Origin: CAVXDY01 sp963721335
Lineage (GTDB): Bacteria > Actinomycetota > Thermoleophilia > Miltoncostaeales > Miltoncostaeaceae
Length of the DNA stretch: 64,000 nucleotides
NCBI GenBank assembly: GCA_963721335.1
Contig: CAVRIV010000008.1
Location: forward strand, 1,116,001 to 1,180,000
Reading direction: 5' to 3'
How positions within the stretch are numbered: the first letter of the stretch is position 1; every line of letters starts with the position of its first letter. This document shows positions 55,378 to 64,000 of this stretch, one piece after another. The position numbers and the translations under genes were made by a program. The notes beneath the pieces are model-generated. The model had not been told where the DNA came from and ran no database searches. It worked only from the letters and a program-made list of their open reading frames with translations.

Positions 55378-56598
55378 TCAGGCGCGGCCCGCCGACCTGC
55401 GCCCGCGCCTCGCGGTCGCGTCCACGGTGACCGCGAGCAGCAGGACCGCTCCGGTGACCATGAACTTGACGTCCGAGTCGAGGGCCTTCAGGTCCATGCC
55501 GTTCGAGATGGACCCGATCACCAGGGCGCCGAGCAGGGCCGACCAGACGGTGCCGCGCCCGCCGAACAGGCTCGTGCCGCCGATCACGGCGGCCGCGATG
55601 GAGTTCAGGAGGAGGTCGCCGCCGCCGGAGCCCTGGTTGACGGCGAACAGCCGCGAGGCCGCCATGATCCCGCCGATCGCCGCCAGGGTGGAGCACAGCG
55701 CGAAGACGGTCAGCCGGATCCGGTTGAGCGAGATGCCCGCCCGCCGGGCCGCCTCGGCGTTGCCGCCGACCGCGTAGATGTGCCGGCCGAAGGCCGTGCG
55801 GCGGGTGACGAAGTCCATCACCAGCAGGATGCCCAGGAAGATCAGCGACGCCAGCGGCACGCCCCGGTCGTCGTTCAGGACGGCCACGACCGCCAGCACG
55901 CCGACGATCACGACGGTCATGCGGATCGCGAGCAGGAGGAAGGGCACGGTCTCGAGCCCCGCCGCGGCTCGTCGCCGGTAGCCCCAGAGCGACAGGAGCA
56001 CGTAGGGCACCAGGATCACCACGGCGATGATCCAGCCCACGTAGTCGGAATAGAACGTGTTGGCCAGATCCACGATGGTGTTGTCGTTGAGGTTGATCGT
56101 GCCGGTGTCGCCGAGCACATAGAGCAGCACGCCCTGGAAGCCGAGGAGACCCGCCAGGGTCACGACGAACGAGGGCACCTGGAAGAAGGTGACGAACGAG
56201 CCCTGGAAGAGCCCGATCGCGCACCCCACCAGGATCCCCGCCAGGATGGCGGCCCACCCGACCCAGTCGTTCTTGGTGTTCAGCACCGCCATGATGGACG
56301 CCGCGAGGCCGCTGACGACGCCGACCGAGAGGTCGATCTCACCCAGCAGCAGCACCAGCACGACGCCCGTGGCGACGATGCCGACGGCGGTGATCTGGAG
56401 CATGAGGTTGGTGAGGTTGCCCGAGGTGAGGAAGTTCTCCTCGGAGAGCGAGAAGTAGAGCCAGATCACGATCAGGCCGATGATGACCGGCAGCGACCCG
56501 AGCTCTCCCTGGCGCACGCGCCGGGTGAAGCGGGTCCACAGGCCCGCGAGGCCCTCGGGGTCGGTCTCCAGGCGCGGGTCGCGCTCGACGGTGGTCAT
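55378..56598 (-). CDS. Sugar ABC transporter permease (XylH-like)
   Basis: 406 residues. About ten hydrophobic helices. Conserved region LLGEIDLSVGVVSGLAASIM is the BPD_transp_2 EIDLS motif typical of ribose/xylose permeases. Later TAFGRHIYAVGGNAEAARRA and RAGISLNRIRLTVFALC precede GGTSLFGGRGTVWSALLGAL and NGMDLKALDSDVKFMVTGAV. Frame intact. Last gene of the operon with ATPase and substrate-binding protein. Type fits XylH-class permeases. Confidence 0.92.
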   Translation of the reverse strand: MTTVERDPRLETDPEGLAGLWTRFTRRVRQGELGSLPVIIGLIVIWLYFSLSEENFLTSGNLTNLMLQITAVGIVATGVVLVLLLGEIDLSVGVVSGLAASIMAVLNTKNDWVGWAAILAGILVGCAIGLFQGSFVTFFQVPSFVVTLAGLLGFQGVLLYVLGDTGTINLNDNTIVDLANTFYSDYVGWIIAVVILVPYVLLSLWGYRRRAAAGLETVPFLLLAIRMTVVIVGVLAVVAVLNDDRGVPLASLIFLGILLVMDFVTRRTAFGRHIYAVGGNAEAARRAGISLNRIRLTVFALCSTLAAIGGIMAASRLFAVNQGSGGGDLLLNSIAAAVIGGTSLFGGRGTVWSALLGALVIGSISNGMDLKALDSDVKFMVTGAVLLLAVTVDATARRGRRSAGRA

Positions 56599-56622
56599 GC
56601 CGGCACCGCCTCCCCGCCGTGC

Positions 56623-57397
56623 TCATCGCCGCCGACGACCCGCCGGCGTGCCGGGGCCGCTGGTGATGGCGCGCGACGACCTGCTCGCGGGTGGTCTCGG
56701 TGCGGATGAAGTCGCCGGCGTTGCGCCCGAGGAAGAGCACGACGATCCGGTCGGCCACCTCGAAGACGTCCGAGAGGTTGTGGCTGATCACCACGACCGC
56801 CAGCCCGCGCTCCTTCAGCGTGCGGATCAGGTCGAGCACCTGGGCGGTCTGGGCCACGCCGAGGGCGGCGGTGGGCTCGTCGAGGATCACGAGCTTCGGC
56901 TCACCGAGCAGCGACCGGGCGATCGCCACGATCTGGCGCTGCCCGCCCGAGAGCGAGGCGACCGGGGTGGTCACGTTCGGAATGCGCGATGAGAGCGAGC
57001 GGATCAGCTCGCCCGACTCCTTCTCCATGCCGATGTCGTTCAACATGTAGAGCCACCGGGTGGGCCCCGGCAGGTAGCGCTCGCGGCCCAGGTAGAGGTT
57101 CCCGGCCACGTCCAGGTTGTCGGCCAGCGCGAGGTCCTGGTAGACGGTCGCGATGCCGAGGGCGGTCGCGTCCTGGGGCCCGCTGATGCTCGCCGGCTCG
57201 CCCAGGAACCGGAACTCGCCCGAGTCGGCGAGGCTCACTCCGGAGACCGCCTTGATGAGCGTGGACTTGCCGGCGCCGTTGTCTCCCACCAGGGCGACGA
57301 CCTCGCCGGCGTCCACGTGGAAGTCCACGTCGGTGAGGGCCTCCACCGCGCCGAAGCGCTTGCTCACGCCCTTCAGGTCGAGAACGGGAACGGTCAT
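56623..57397 (-). CDS. Sugar ABC transporter ATPase (one extra base)
   Basis: 257 residues. Single ABC domain: Walker A GDNGAGKSTLIKAVSGV, Q-loop TVYQDLALADNLDVAGNLYL, signature LSGGQRQIVAIARSLLGEP, Walker B LVILDEPTAALGVAQTAQVL, H-loop VVVISHNLSDVFEVADRIVV. It is half the usual two-domain sugar ATPase, as in the frcA/xylG-like single-domain variants of actinobacteria. One extra base in GC{G,C} before GCC ATC restores the end ITSGPGTPAGRRRR. Adjacent to permease and SBP. Confidence 0.92.
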
Positions 57398-57417
57398 GGA
57401 TGTCCTTTCACCGGCCC

Positions 57418-57445
57418 GCCCGGACGGGACGATCCCCGTCCGGGC
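57418..57445 (-). terminator. Intercistronic hairpin between substrate-binding protein and ATPase genes
   Basis: Perfect 11-base-pair stem (57418-57428 with 57435-57445) in the 60-base gap after the substrate-binding gene. In ABC operons such a hairpin often stops part of the transcripts or stabilises the upstream mRNA so that binding protein is made in excess; that role is inference. Confidence 0.65.
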
Positions 57446-57457
57446 CCGGCCGTGACG

Positions 57458-58577
57458 CTACTGGATGCCGGCGGCCGTGCAGGCCGCCTTGTAGGGGCCG
57501 GTGCAGATCTCGGCGGGGGTCCAGTACCCGTCCGCCACGATCGTGTCCTTGACGTTGTCCTTCGTCACGGCGACCGGGTCGTAGATGATGCTCGGAACGT
57601 CCACGGTGCCGTTGCTCACCGGCGTCGTCGCGATGCTCGACCGTCTTGCCCTGCACGAGCTCCACGGCGATGGTCGCCGCGTCCTCGGCCTGCGGCTTGA
57701 TGGCCTTGTAGACCGTCATGAACTGCTCGCCGGCGAGGATCCGCTGGATCGCGGCCAGCTCGGCGTCCTGGCCCGTGGTCGGCCGGGTGGACGGGTCGAT
57801 GCCGGCCGCCTTCTCGGCCGCGATGATGCCGCCGGCGAGGCCGTCGTTGGCCGAGTAGACGCCGACGTACCCGTCCTTGCCCAGCTTGGTGATGGCCTGG
57901 TCCATGAACGCCTGGGCCTCGGAGGGCAGCCAGGTCGGAGCGTCGTACTCCGCGCCGATCTTCAACGTGCTCTTGTCGAGGACCGCGTGCGCGCCGCTCT
58001 TGAAGAGCTTGGCGTTGTTGTCGGTCGGGGCGCCGTTGATCTGCACGATCGTCCCGTTCTGCTTGCCGTCCGCCGTGAGCTTCTCGAGCAGGGACGTCGC
58101 CTGCAGCTCGCCGACCTTGGCGTTGTCGTAGGAGTTGTAGTACGCGACGCCCTCGCCGGGGATGGCCCGGTCGTAGGCGAAGACCGGCACGTTCTTGGCG
58201 TTGGCCTGCGCCACGATGGCGCCGGTCGACGCGGCGTCCACCGCGTCCAGCACGAGCACCTTCGCCCCGTTGGTGAGGGCGGCCTCGGCCTGCTGCTGCT
58301 GCTTGGCCGCGTCCTGGCCGGCGTTGGAGTAGAGCACCTCGCAGTCCGGGCACAGCTCCTTGACCTTGGCCGTGAAGAGCGGCCGGTCCTTGGTCTCGTA
58401 CCGCGCGTTCTGCGTCTCCGGCAGGAGCAGGGCGATCTTCCCGCTCGCCGCGCTGTCGCCGCCCGCGGTATCCGCGGCACCGGTGTCGTCGTCATCGCCA
58501 CATGCCGTGGCGGCGAAGGCCAGCGCCCCCGCCGCGAGCAGGGCGATCACCGCCCGGCGCTTCCCTGTCAACTTCAT
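57458..58577 (-). CDS. Sugar-binding lipoprotein of ABC transporter (XylF/ChvE-like; one extra base)
   Basis: About 372 residues from ATG 58577 behind AGGGGGAC. Lipoprotein signal VIALLAAGALAFAATAC with the lipobox cysteine. Periplasmic-binding fold: KIALLLPETQNARYETKDRP, LYSNAGQDAAKQQQQAEAAL, GAKVLVLDAVDAASTGAIVA, VFAYDRAIPGEGVAYYNSYD, YVGVYSANDGLAGGIIAAEK. Resembles xylose/multiple-monosaccharide binding proteins. One extra base GT{C,G} before AGC ATC corrects the C-terminus to TTPVSNGTVDVPSIIYDP. First gene of the transporter. Confidence 0.93.
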
Positions 58578-58668
58578 ATCGTCCCCCTTGGATCCTGTTT
58601 TCGGATGGTCAGCCAGCGCCAGGCGAAATTTTTCTGGGCGCCAGACTATGGAACGTTCGACACAAATG

Positions 58669-59712
58669 TCACGTCTCGTTCGGCCCCCCGCGTACGGCCT
58701 CGATCACCTCGAGCACGGCCACTGCCTCGGCGCCCGAGACGGGCGGAGGCCCTCCGGCCCGCAGAGCGTCCCGCACCGCCGCGTAGAAGGCCGGATAGTC
58801 GCCGGCCTCCGACGGCAGGGGGTGGGATTCGGTCCCGTCCCACAGCCGGCCCCAGCGATCCTCCGGCACCCGGCCCCACCCGTCGGAGTCGGGCCGGACA
58901 CCGTCGCGCAGCGCGTCCTCCTGGGGATCGAGCCCATGGGTCTCCACCGTGCCGGCGGCACCCACGAGGCGAAAGCGCGGCGCGGGCGCCGCGCCCAGCA
59001 TCCCAGCCGACAGGTGGCTGCGCTCGCCGCCGCGGTGCGTGAGCGCCACGAAGACGTCGTCGTCCACCTCGGCGCCGGGACGGCGGCGGTCGAGCTCGCC
59101 GTACACCTGGACGGGCGGCCCGAACAACACGAGGGCCTGGTCGATGAGATGGCTCCCGAGGTCGGCCAGGAGCCCGCCGGCCTCCTCCGGCTCAGGACGC
59201 TCGCGCCAGGCTCCCGCGGCCACCGCCGGCCGCCAGCGATCGAACCGCGACTCCAACCGGGCGACCGTGCCGACGCTCCCCTCGGCGACCACCCGCTGGA
59301 GCGTGAGGAAGTCGGCGTCCCAGCGGCGGTTCTGGAACACGGTCAGGAGTAACCCTCGGCGCTCCGCCTCGGCCACCAACTCGCGGCCCTCGGCGGCCGT
59401 CGGTGCGAGGGGCTTGTCCACGACCACGGGAAGGCCCGCCCGAAGAGACGCCTGGGCGAGCGGCACATGAGCGCGGTTGGGGGCGGCGACGACCACCAGA
59501 TCGACCGTCCCCGGTGACGCCCACAGCTCGTCGGCCGAGGCGAGGAGGCGGGCGCCGGGGTACTCACGGGCCGCCTGCGCGCGACGCGTGGGCTCGGACG
59601 TGACGATGTGCGCCACCTCCATGCCCGGGGTGGCCGCCACGAGGGGCGCGTGGAAGACGCGGCCGGCGTGGCCGAAGCCGATGATCGCCACGCGCAGGGA
59701 TCCGGGCGGCAT
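58669..59712 (-). CDS. Gfo/Idh/MocA-family oxidoreductase
   Basis: 347 residues. NAD(P)-binding Rossmann: LRVAIIGFGHAGRVFHAPLV, VVVAAPNRAHVPLAQASLRA, VVVDKPLAPTAAEGRELVAE (conserved EKP/DKP lysine). C-terminal domain: VFQNRRWDADFLTLQRVVAE, DLGSHLIDQALVLFGPPVQV with the GSHLIDQ catalytic region, and HGLDPQEDALRDGVRP. Oxidises or reduces a sugar or sugar alcohol. Adjacent to sugar transporter and ROK regulator, so probably catabolic for the transported sugar. Confidence 0.92.
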   Translation of the reverse strand: MPPGSLRVAIIGFGHAGRVFHAPLVAATPGMEVAHIVTSEPTRRAQAAREYPGARLLASADELWASPGTVDLVVVAAPNRAHVPLAQASLRAGLPVVVDKPLAPTAAEGRELVAEAERRGLLLTVFQNRRWDADFLTLQRVVAEGSVGTVARLESRFDRWRPAVAAGAWRERPEPEEAGGLLADLGSHLIDQALVLFGPPVQVYGELDRRRPGAEVDDDVFVALTHRGGERSHLSAGMLGAAPAPRFRLVGAAGTVETHGLDPQEDALRDGVRPDSDGWGRVPEDRWGRLWDGTESHPLPSEAGDYPAFYAAVRDALRAGGPPPVSGAEAVAVLEVIEAVRGGPNET

Positions 59713-59829
59713 GCCTTGCTCCTTCCAGGGTGAGCGTTGATCCCGGCACGCCTTCGCATCGACATCCGTTCGAAGATCGGGCGCGAAGCCCGGGTTGACG
59801 GCGGTCAGCGCCCCGGACTACCTTGGCCC

Positions 59830-59857
59830 TAGTTTGTTTTGTAGCAAGCCAAAACTA
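59830..59857. promoter_or_regulatory. XylR/ROK-type operator
   Basis: An AT-rich island in a GC-rich region: TAGTTTGTTTTG, centre TAGCAAG, then CCAAAACTA. TAGTTT (59830-59835) pairs with AAACTA (59852-59857) and GTTTTG with CAAAAC. This resembles the operator of XylR-type ROK repressors (TTAGTTTGTTT half-sites with inverted ACAAACTAA). It lies 16 bases before the ROK start and about 120 bases ahead of the oxidoreductase start, so it could control both directions. Confidence 0.6.
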
Positions 59858-59873
59858 TCTTCGAGGGCCAAGA

Positions 59874-61106
59874 TTGTCCACCCCCGGCCATCGCGCGAGT
59901 CCACTCAAGGTCGACCTCGGCCACGGCCACAGCAGTGAGCAGCTCAGGCCCCACAACCTGAGCATGGTCCTGAGGTACCTGCACCTCGCCGGGCCCCTGT
60001 CCCGCTCGGACCTCACCCAGCGGACGGAGCTCAGCCGGAGCACCGTCGCCACGCTCGTCGCCGAGCTCGCCGAGCGGGGACTGGTCGTGGAGGGCCCCCC
60101 GCGCGGCCCGACGGGACGCGGGCGCCCGTCTCCCGAGGTCCGGCTGGCGGAGGACGGACCGGTGGCGCTCGCCGTCGAGATCGCGGTCGACTCGCTGGCG
60201 GTCGCGATCGTCGGGCTCGGCGGTCAGGTGCGCCGCCAGGTTCGCGTCGACCGCCTGCGGCGACCGATGTCGACCGCGGACGTGGTGGCCGAAGTCCAAC
60301 GCCTCGGCCAGCCGCTGCTCGTGGCGCCCCCTGTGCGGCGGCTGGTCGGCATCGGCGTCTCGATCGTGGGCGTGGTGCGACGCGACGACGGCCTCGTGCG
60401 CATCGCGCCCAACCTCGGCTGGCGGGACGAGCCGCTCGGAGAGCTCGTCGCGTCGGCCTTCGACGAGCCGGTGCCGGTGCACGTGGGCAACGACGCCGAC
60501 CTCGGTGCCCTCGCCGAGCACCAGCGGGGGGCGGGCGTCGGCGTGGACGACTTCGTCTTCCTCTACGGCGAGGTGGGGGTCGGTGGCGGGGTGATCCTGG
60601 ACGGCCGGCCCCTGACCGGCGCAGACGGGTACTCGGGGGAGATCGGGCATGTCACCGTGAACCCCGACGGCCGCCCCTGCCGGTGCGGCTCCCGTGGCTG
60701 CCTCGAGACCGAGGTCGGCGAGCCCGCCCTCCTGCGCGCCGCGGGCGCCGACCCCACGACGGGTGGACGCGAGGCGGTCGACGAGGTCCTGCGCGCCGCC
60801 GCGGCCGGCGACGAACGGGCCCTGCGCGCGCTGCGCGAGGTGGGCCGCTGGCTCGGGATCGGGGTCGCCGGCATCGTCAACACCTTCAACCCGCGGCGGG
60901 TGGTCCTGGGCGGCTACTTCGCCCGCATCCACCACCACGTCGAGAGCCAGATCGAGACCGCCCTCAACGACCGGGCGCTGCCCGCCTCGCGGGCGGCGGT
61001 GGAGGTCGTCGCGTCGCGCCTCGGCTGGGAGGCGCCGCTGCTCGGGGCCGCCGAGCTCGCGTTCGCCCCCCTGCTGGCCGACCCGACGCTGGTCGCTTCC
61101 GCCTAG
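59874..61106 (+). CDS. ROK-family transcriptional regulator, XylR-like
   Basis: 410 residues from TTG 59874 (LSTPGHRASP), which follows GAGGG; an upstream TTG/GTG would extend through the operator. N-terminal winged helix: SEQLRPHNLSMVLRYLHLAG, SRSDLTQRTELSRSTVATLV. ROK kinase-like domain: VEIAVDSLAVAIVGLGG, VHVGNDADLGALAEHQRGAG, EVGVGGGVILDGRPL, EIGHVTVNPDGRPCRCGSRG and CLETEVGEPALLRAAG with the CxCGxxGCxE zinc motif. Likely represses the neighbouring sugar genes until a sugar is bound. Confidence 0.93.
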   Translation: MSTPGHRASPLKVDLGHGHSSEQLRPHNLSMVLRYLHLAGPLSRSDLTQRTELSRSTVATLVAELAERGLVVEGPPRGPTGRGRPSPEVRLAEDGPVALAVEIAVDSLAVAIVGLGGQVRRQVRVDRLRRPMSTADVVAEVQRLGQPLLVAPPVRRLVGIGVSIVGVVRRDDGLVRIAPNLGWRDEPLGELVASAFDEPVPVHVGNDADLGALAEHQRGAGVGVDDFVFLYGEVGVGGGVILDGRPLTGADGYSGEIGHVTVNPDGRPCRCGSRGCLETEVGEPALLRAAGADPTTGGREAVDEVLRAAAAGDERALRALREVGRWLGIGVAGIVNTFNPRRVVLGGYFARIHHHVESQIETALNDRALPASRAAVEVVASRLGWEAPLLGAAELAFAPLLADPTLVASA

Positions 61107-61163
61107 AAGGCGCGCGCGCACCCGGAGAGGCCCGGAGGACGTCGGGGCTGTCAGGTTGCCGGG

Positions 61164-62324
61164 GTGCGAACCCCGGGATCTCGGCCCGTCCGCAACGCGA
61201 GATGGGCCCTCGCGGTGGTGTTCGCCGCCAACGGCGTCTACGTGGGGACGCTCGCCGCGCGCATCCCCGCGATCAAGGAGCGCCTGGACCTGAGCGACGG
61301 CGAGCTGGGGCTCGCCCTCCTCGCGATCGCCGCGGGCGCGCTCTGCTCCTTCCCGGCGGCCGGGTCGCTGGTGGCCCGGCACGGCAGCCGGCCGGCCACC
61401 CGCGCCGGCCTGGTGCTGAACGCCGTGGCCCTCGCGCTGGTGGGGCTGGCGCCGAGCCTGGCGGCGCTCGTCGTCGCCGGACTGGCGCTCGGGGCCGCCA
61501 ACGCGCTCGTGGACGTGGGCATGAACGCGCACGGGGTCGAGGTGGAGCGACGGCTGCCGCGCCCGGTGCTCTCCTCGTTGCACGCCGCGTGGAGCATCGG
61601 GGGCCTGGCCGGCGCCGCCGTCGGCGGCCTGGTGGCGGGTGCGGGCGGCGACGTGCGCGTGCACCTGGTCGTGGTCCCGGCGCTCGTCTGCGCGACGGCG
61701 CTCCTGGCGAGCCGCGCCCTGCTGGCCGGCGCCGTGGACGCGACTCCACCGGTGCGCACCCTGCGCCGGCCGCCACGGCGGATCACCCTGCTCGGCCTGA
61801 TCGCCTTCTGCTCCATGTTCGCCGAGGGCGCCGCCGCCGACTGGAGCGCGGTCTACCTCGACCAGGAGCTCGGCTCCAGCGAGGGGGTCGCCGCCGCGGC
61901 CTTCGCGGCCTTCGCGCTGTCGATGGCGCTGGGGCGCCTCGTCGCCGACCGGCTCACCGTGCGCTGGGGCGGGCCGGGCATCCTGCTGCGCTGCGGAGTC
62001 CTGGCGAGCGCCGGCGTGGGTCTGGCCCTGGCCGCGGGCGAGCCGGCCGCCGCGATCGCCGGCTTCGCGGTGCTCGGCGCCGGGGTGGCCCCCATCGTGC
62101 CCACGGTGTTCCGCGCGGGCGGCACCACCCCCGGTGTGCCCGCGGGCCAGGGGATCGCGATGGTCAGCCGGCTCGGCTACTTCGGGTTCCTGGCCGGCCC
62201 TCCCATCATCGGCTTCGCGGCAGAGGCCGTGGGGCTGTCGGTGGCGCTCGCGGTCGTCCCGGTGCTCCTGCTGGCCGTCAGCGCCCTGTCGGGCGCCGCG
62301 GGTCCCGTGCCGCCTGACCGGTAG
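61164..62324 (+). CDS. Major facilitator superfamily transporter
   Basis: 386 residues from GTG. Twelve hydrophobic helices; MFS motif A-like VARHGSRPATRAGLVL after helix 2, YVGTLAARIPAIKERLDLSD near the start, and VDVGMNAHGVEVERRLPRPV. Second half begins RRITLLGLIAFCSMFAEGAA and WSAVYLDQELGSSEGVAAAA. It matches the YfmO/fucose-permease-like or hypothetical MFS group in actinobacteria. Substrate unknown. Confidence 0.88.
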   Translation: MRTPGSRPVRNARWALAVVFAANGVYVGTLAARIPAIKERLDLSDGELGLALLAIAAGALCSFPAAGSLVARHGSRPATRAGLVLNAVALALVGLAPSLAALVVAGLALGAANALVDVGMNAHGVEVERRLPRPVLSSLHAAWSIGGLAGAAVGGLVAGAGGDVRVHLVVVPALVCATALLASRALLAGAVDATPPVRTLRRPPRRITLLGLIAFCSMFAEGAAADWSAVYLDQELGSSEGVAAAAFAAFALSMALGRLVADRLTVRWGGPGILLRCGVLASAGVGLALAAGEPAAAIAGFAVLGAGVAPIVPTVFRAGGTTPGVPAGQGIAMVSRLGYFGFLAGPPIIGFAAEAVGLSVALAVVPVLLLAVSALSGAAGPVPPDR

Positions 62325-62360
62325 CTTGCGAATGATTCGTCTCCTAAGTACCTTGACCGC

Positions 62361-62825
62361 GTGGCTTCCTCGACGGCCTCCCCGACGGTCCTGGACGACT
62401 GGCTGGCGCACCGGCTGGGCGTCGCGGGACGCCTGCTGCGGACCACCGCGGACGCGGAGCTGAGCGGACTCGGCCTCTCGGCTCCCGGCCTGGCCGTGCT
62501 GCGGTTGCTGAGCGAGGAGGACGGGCTCACCCAGGCCGAGCTGGCGCGCCGCCTGCGCCTGGAGCCGCCGAGCATGTGCCGGATGATCGACCGGCTGGCC
62601 CGCGAGGCCTCGGTCGAGCGGCATCCCGACCCCGCCGACCGGCGCGCCACCCGGGTGCGGCTCACCCCGCGCGGACGCGGGCTGGCGGAGGAGGGCTCCG
62701 CCGTGATCCACGGGATCGAGGAGCGGATCTTCGCCGGGCTCGACACGGATGAGCGCGGCCGGCTCGCCGAGCTCCTGCAGCGGGTGATGGACCGTCTGCC
62801 CGCCTCGGGGCCCGCGCCCTCGTGA
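62361..62825 (+). CDS. MarR-family transcription regulator
   Basis: 154 residues from GTG. Winged helix: LSAPGLAVLRLLSEEDGLTQ, AELARRLRLEPPSMCRMIDR, LAREASVERHPDPADRRATR, VRLTPRGRGLAEEGSAVIHG. Classical D-x-R-x wing (PADRRATRV). Its stop overlaps the GTG of the following MFS gene, so it probably regulates that exporter. Target ligand unknown. Confidence 0.92.
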   Translation: MASSTASPTVLDDWLAHRLGVAGRLLRTTADAELSGLGLSAPGLAVLRLLSEEDGLTQAELARRLRLEPPSMCRMIDRLAREASVERHPDPADRRATRVRLTPRGRGLAEEGSAVIHGIEERIFAGLDTDERGRLAELLQRVMDRLPASGPAPS

Positions 62826-64000
62826 GCCGCGCGCGCAACCCGGACGCCGCCACCTCGCTCCGGCTGACCCTGGCGGGCCTGGTGACCGCCGCGATGGCGT
62901 TCGCCCTGATGCAGACCTTCCTCATCCCGGCGCTGCCCCGCCTGCAGGAGGACCTCGGGACCTCCGGGACATGGGTCACCTGGACCGTCACCGCCTACCT
63001 GCTCACGGGCTCGGTGGCGACGCCGATCATCGGCCGGCTGGGCGACCAGCACGGAAAGGTGCGGCTGATGATCATCGCCCTCGCGATCTTCCTGGTCGGA
63101 TCGATCGGGGCGATCTTCGCCTGGGACATCTCGTCGCTGATCGCGTGGCGCGCGGTGCAGGGGGTGGGCGGCGCGGTCTTCCCGCTCAGCTTCGCGATCA
63201 TCCGCGACGAGTTCCCGAAGGAGAAGGTGAGCGTGGCGATGGGCCTGGTCTCGGCCGTGCTCGGGGTGGGCGGCGGCGTGGGGATCGTGGCCAGCGGCCT
63301 CATCATCGACAACCTCTCGTGGCGCTGGCTGTTCGTGGTCAGCGCGGCCGTGGTGGCCGTCGCCCTGGTGCTGGTGTGGCGGTTCGTGCCCGACTCGCGC
63401 ATCACCTCGCCCTCGCGGGTGGACGTGAAGGGCGCGCTGACCCTCTCGGCGGCCCTGGTGTGCCTGCTGGTCGGGCTCACCGAGGGCCAGCAGCTGGGCT
63501 GGGCCTCGTCCCCGATCGTCGGTCTGTTCGCGGGCTCGGTGGCGCTGTTCCTGTTGTGGGGGTTCATCGAGCTCCGGGTGACGGACCCGATGGTGGACAT
63601 GCGGATGATGGCCCGCCGGGTGATCCTCTTCACCAACCTCACGGCCATGCTCTCGGGCTTCGCGCTCTACATGACCTGGGTGATCCTGCCCACGTTCTAC
63701 GAGCTGCCGAGCGGCCTCCCCGACCCGCTCGCGTCGATCGCCGACTACGGCTTCGGTACGAGCGTGACCGTGGCGGGGCTGTGGATCCTCCCGACGTCGC
63801 TGTCCATCCTCGTCGCGGGGCCGCTGGGCGGGCTTCTGGGGCGCCGGTACGGCGAGCGTCTCCCGCTGGTGACCGGGATGCTCCTGGTGGCGCTCGGCTC
63901 GGCCGGCATCGCCACATGGCACGCCGAGGCCTGGCAGCCGGCCGTCGCCTTCATCTTCTGCGGGGTCGGCATCGGGTTCGCGTTCGCCGTCATGCCCAAG
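62822..64000 (+). CDS. Drug-resistance MFS transporter (DHA2/EmrB type), partial at window end
   Basis: 393 codons to the right edge, frame intact; GTG overlaps the MarR stop. Helix 1 MAFALMQTFLIPALPRLQED and the motif GRLGDQHGKVRLMIIALAIF (motif A) precede AVQGVGGAVFPLSFAIIRDE and FPKEKVSVAMGLVSAVLGVG. The later helices indicate the 14-helix DHA2 family. The gene continues beyond the window. Likely exports a toxic compound under MarR control. Confidence 0.9.
   Translation, partial: MSRARNPDAATSLRLTLAGLVTAAMAFALMQTFLIPALPRLQEDLGTSGTWVTWTVTAYLLTGSVATPIIGRLGDQHGKVRLMIIALAIFLVGSIGAIFAWDISSLIAWRAVQGVGGAVFPLSFAIIRDEFPKEKVSVAMGLVSAVLGVGGGVGIVASGLIIDNLSWRWLFVVSAAVVAVALVLVWRFVPDSRITSPSRVDVKGALTLSAALVCLLVGLTEGQQLGWASSPIVGLFAGSVALFLLWGFIELRVTDPMVDMRMMARRVILFTNLTAMLSGFALYMTWVILPTFYELPSGLPDPLASIADYGFGTSVTVAGLWILPTSLSILVAGPLGGLLGRRYGERLPLVTGMLLVALGSAGIATWHAEAWQPAVAFIFCGVGIGFAFAVMPK

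Noticed and set aside
59829..62711. Very long minus-strand open frame opposite the ROK, MFS and MarR genes
   Set aside because: Composition-driven antisense frame of Arg, Ala, Gly and His; no motifs, and the genes on the plus strand are clear.

Overview
The window is GC-rich (third codon positions almost always G or C), uses GTG and TTG starts freely, and joins genes by 4-base GTGA/ATGA overlaps. The order uvrC-rapZ-yvcK is the actinobacterial uvrC-rapZ-yvcK-whiA block. Together with a KorAB-type 2-oxoacid:ferredoxin oxidoreductase and many secreted hypothetical proteins, this suggests an uncultured actinobacterium, possibly Thermoleophilia-like; that last placement is inference only.

Layout. 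0-9.7 kb: yvcK, rapZ and uvrC; a VapBC-type toxin-antitoxin pair; a small Tad/TadE operon whose last gene is a TadG-like, VanY-peptidase and lytic-transglycosylase fusion; thrS. 9.7-16.2 kb: small unknown proteins, a NarL-type two-component system, and a divergent ABC/FtsX exporter. 16.3-29.1 kb: a GH63-like hydrolase, an RTX-repeat secreted protein, a MocA-like nucleotidyltransferase, a PKD protein, a CHASE2 nucleotide cyclase, an NHL-repeat protein, a Crp/Fnr regulator and a beta-propeller lipoprotein. 29.1-42.1 kb: mostly single metabolic genes (AcuC-like deacetylase, reductases, DNA polymerase IV, nitroreductase, nitronate monooxygenase, SDR, and a cNMP-binding/thioredoxin-reductase-like fusion). 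42.1-45.5 kb: a decayed patch with gene remnants, ending in a tRNA-Val. 45.5-54.9 kb: a DUF1501 and cupredoxin-DUF1800 pair, purK-purE, a methyltransferase and korA-korB. 55.4-61.1 kb: a sugar ABC transporter (substrate-binding protein, ATPase, permease), a Gfo/Idh/MocA oxidoreductase and a divergent ROK regulator with a XylR-like operator. 61.2-64 kb: two MFS transporters flanking a MarR regulator.

The most unusual property is how reading frames break. About twenty genes, including essential ones (thrS, purK, purE, korA), carry apparent +1 frameshifts. At almost every break I examined, the extra base can be read as two alternative bases of one codon position written side by side, usually C and G at a synonymous third position. 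Collapsing each pair restores the expected protein. I read this as two or more strain haplotypes written serially into one consensus, not as pseudogenes or programmed frameshifting. Coordinates of such genes therefore span the whole locus although no single frame covers it.

Functionally, three loci point to cyclic-nucleotide signalling (CHASE2 cyclase, Crp/Fnr regulator, cNMP-domain oxidoreductase). The 55-61 kb block looks like a self-regulated pentose or monosaccharide uptake unit.
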